A stretch of 23,256 nucleotides of DNA from the IMG/VR virus record IMGVR_UViG_3300030339_000243, positions 1-23,256 of that record. One strand, given 5' to 3'. The translations under genes were made by a program, and so were the position numbers. Position 1 is the first letter of the stretch. Each line of letters begins with the position of its first letter. Below are positions 22,585 through 23,256 of the stretch, in pieces. The notes below the pieces were generated by a model, which saw nothing but the letters and a program-made list of their open reading frames with translations, was not told the origin of the DNA and did not search any database. The stretch is from a virus.

Positions 22585-22965
22585 ATGAAAATAAATAATT
22601 TAAAAATGGTAAATGATTCTGAAATATTAAAGCAAATATCAGCAAAGGAACTTCCAATAAAAGTATCATATGCAATAGCAAAAAATATTGCTAAAATTGA
22701 TAATGAGTTGAAGATTTATAATGAAGAACGACAAAAATTAGTAGAGAAATATGGTTTAAAGGATAATGATGGTAAGTTAATCATTAATGATAATGGTACT
22801 GTATCATTTATTGGTGAAGATCTTGCTGGATGGAATAAAGACTTTAAAGAGTTATTAGAAATAGAAAACGATGTTAATATCCATACTTTCAAACTAGAAA
22901 ATTTAGATGGATATACAATGACTCCTTCTGAATTTATAATCATAGACTATATGATTGAAGAGTAA
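22585..22965 (+). CDS. Small protein after the tail fibre (DUF1617-like)
   Basis: The ATG at 22585 follows AGGGGAT and gives 126 residues; the open frame extends upstream into the fibre gene but without a suitable start. The protein is helical and charged: ELPIKVSYAIAKNIAKIDNELKIYNEERQKL (in parts: PIKVSYAIAKNIAKID, then EERQKLVEKYG), then DLAGWNKDFKELLEIE, and the end MTPSEFIIIDYMIEE. I recall this pattern in proteins between tail fibre and lysis genes, some labelled DUF1617. The role is unknown; a chaperone for fibre assembly is plausible by position. Family naming is tentative. Confidence 0.72.
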   Translation: MKINNLKMVNDSEILKQISAKELPIKVSYAIAKNIAKIDNELKIYNEERQKLVEKYGLKDNDGKLIINDNGTVSFIGEDLAGWNKDFKELLEIENDVNIHTFKLENLDGYTMTPSEFIIIDYMIEE

Positions 22966-23005
22966 TAAATAATAAATAATAATAAAAAAGGAATGGTGAT
23001 TAATA

Positions 23006-23251
23006 ATGATAAACATAACAACAAACATAACTGCTATAGTAACTGGAAAAGCTGAAAATGGGGTCGATGTTCAGGTAGCATTTTTAAATGCAAATTTAGA
23101 TACAACTAGTCAAAATGTAAATGTTTCAATGACTGTAAGTAATATGACATTGCTTCAATCTAATGCTGTAACAGTAAAGACCCAGTACGAAGCATTCCAA
23201 GCAGCAGTAAAAGATAGGGCAATAGAACTTGGATTTGTTATATATGTATAA
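23006..23251 (+). CDS. Small beta-rich protein of unknown function
   Basis: This 81-residue protein follows AAAAGGAATGG and starts at ATG 23006. The first 55 residues look like alternating strands (NITTNITAIVTGKAENG, VQVAFLNANLDTT, NVNVSMTVSN), and the last 25 form a helix (KTQYEAFQAAVKDRAIELG). I recall similarly sized proteins after tail fibre genes in clostridial phages, but no function is known. It has no signal peptide or membrane segment, so it is not a holin. The window ends five bases after its stop; lysis genes would be expected downstream. Confidence 0.7.
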   Translation: MINITTNITAIVTGKAENGVDVQVAFLNANLDTTSQNVNVSMTVSNMTLLQSNAVTVKTQYEAFQAAVKDRAIELGFVIYV

Positions 23252-23256
23252 TTCAA

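Noticed and set aside
1-23256. Anti-phage defence, toxin-antitoxin, integrase or lysis genes
   Set aside because: None of the frames shows motifs of these systems; the window is confined to packaging and virion assembly genes.

Overview
The window is the packaging, head and tail module of an AT-rich tailed phage or prophage. All supported genes lie on the + strand and are tightly packed, with stop/start overlaps or short gaps holding AAGGAGG-type ribosome binding sites. Very strong Shine-Dalgarno sites, A/T-ending codons, AGA arginine and ATA isoleucine codons, and protein families familiar from Clostridia phages point to a low-GC Firmicutes host, probably a gut clostridium or lachnospiraceous bacterium (inference). 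A tape measure of 1770 residues, a Dit and a Tal-like protein, and no sheath or baseplate genes indicate a siphovirus with a long flexible tail.

Layout. 1-222: the 3' end of an upstream reading frame that carries a long imperfect inverted repeat and a GC-rich palindrome. 223-1872: a small terminase-like protein, an HNH nuclease, a putative head-tail adaptor, and a small GMxWG-motif protein that looks frameshifted at its end. 1876-4070: large terminase and a second GMxWG protein. 4147-8138: portal, a coiled-coil protein with a histone-like tail, and a fused prohead protease-major capsid gene. 8161-8782: two neck/tail-completion proteins. 8799-9891: a conserved-looking 38-residue microprotein and the major tail protein with an Ig-like domain. 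9892-10095: a non-coding stretch with several dyads. 10096-12197: two tail-assembly-chaperone-like genes separated by two small accessory genes, then an HK97 gp10-like protein. 12194-22556: tape measure, distal tail protein, and a 1448-residue tail-tip/receptor-binding protein. 22585-23251: two small genes of unknown function that usually lead into the lysis module, which lies outside the window.

The genes work in assembly order. HNH nuclease and terminases process and package DNA. Portal, protease and capsid protein build the prohead. Neck proteins join it to a tail built on the tape measure by the chaperones, with major tail protein forming the tube and Dit/Tal forming the adsorption tip.

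No CRISPR array, tRNA, rRNA, insertion sequence or defence system was seen. The most interesting signals concern translation. An in-frame internal start with a perfect ribosome binding site inside the protease-capsid gene would yield free capsid protein. A +1-type shift site (CCT CCC TAA T) would extend one GMxWG protein by 45 residues, up to the terminase start. A full-length Shine-Dalgarno sequence sits before an immediate ATG-TAA start-stop just upstream of portal. Functions are assigned from recalled family resemblance and visible motifs; no database search was run.
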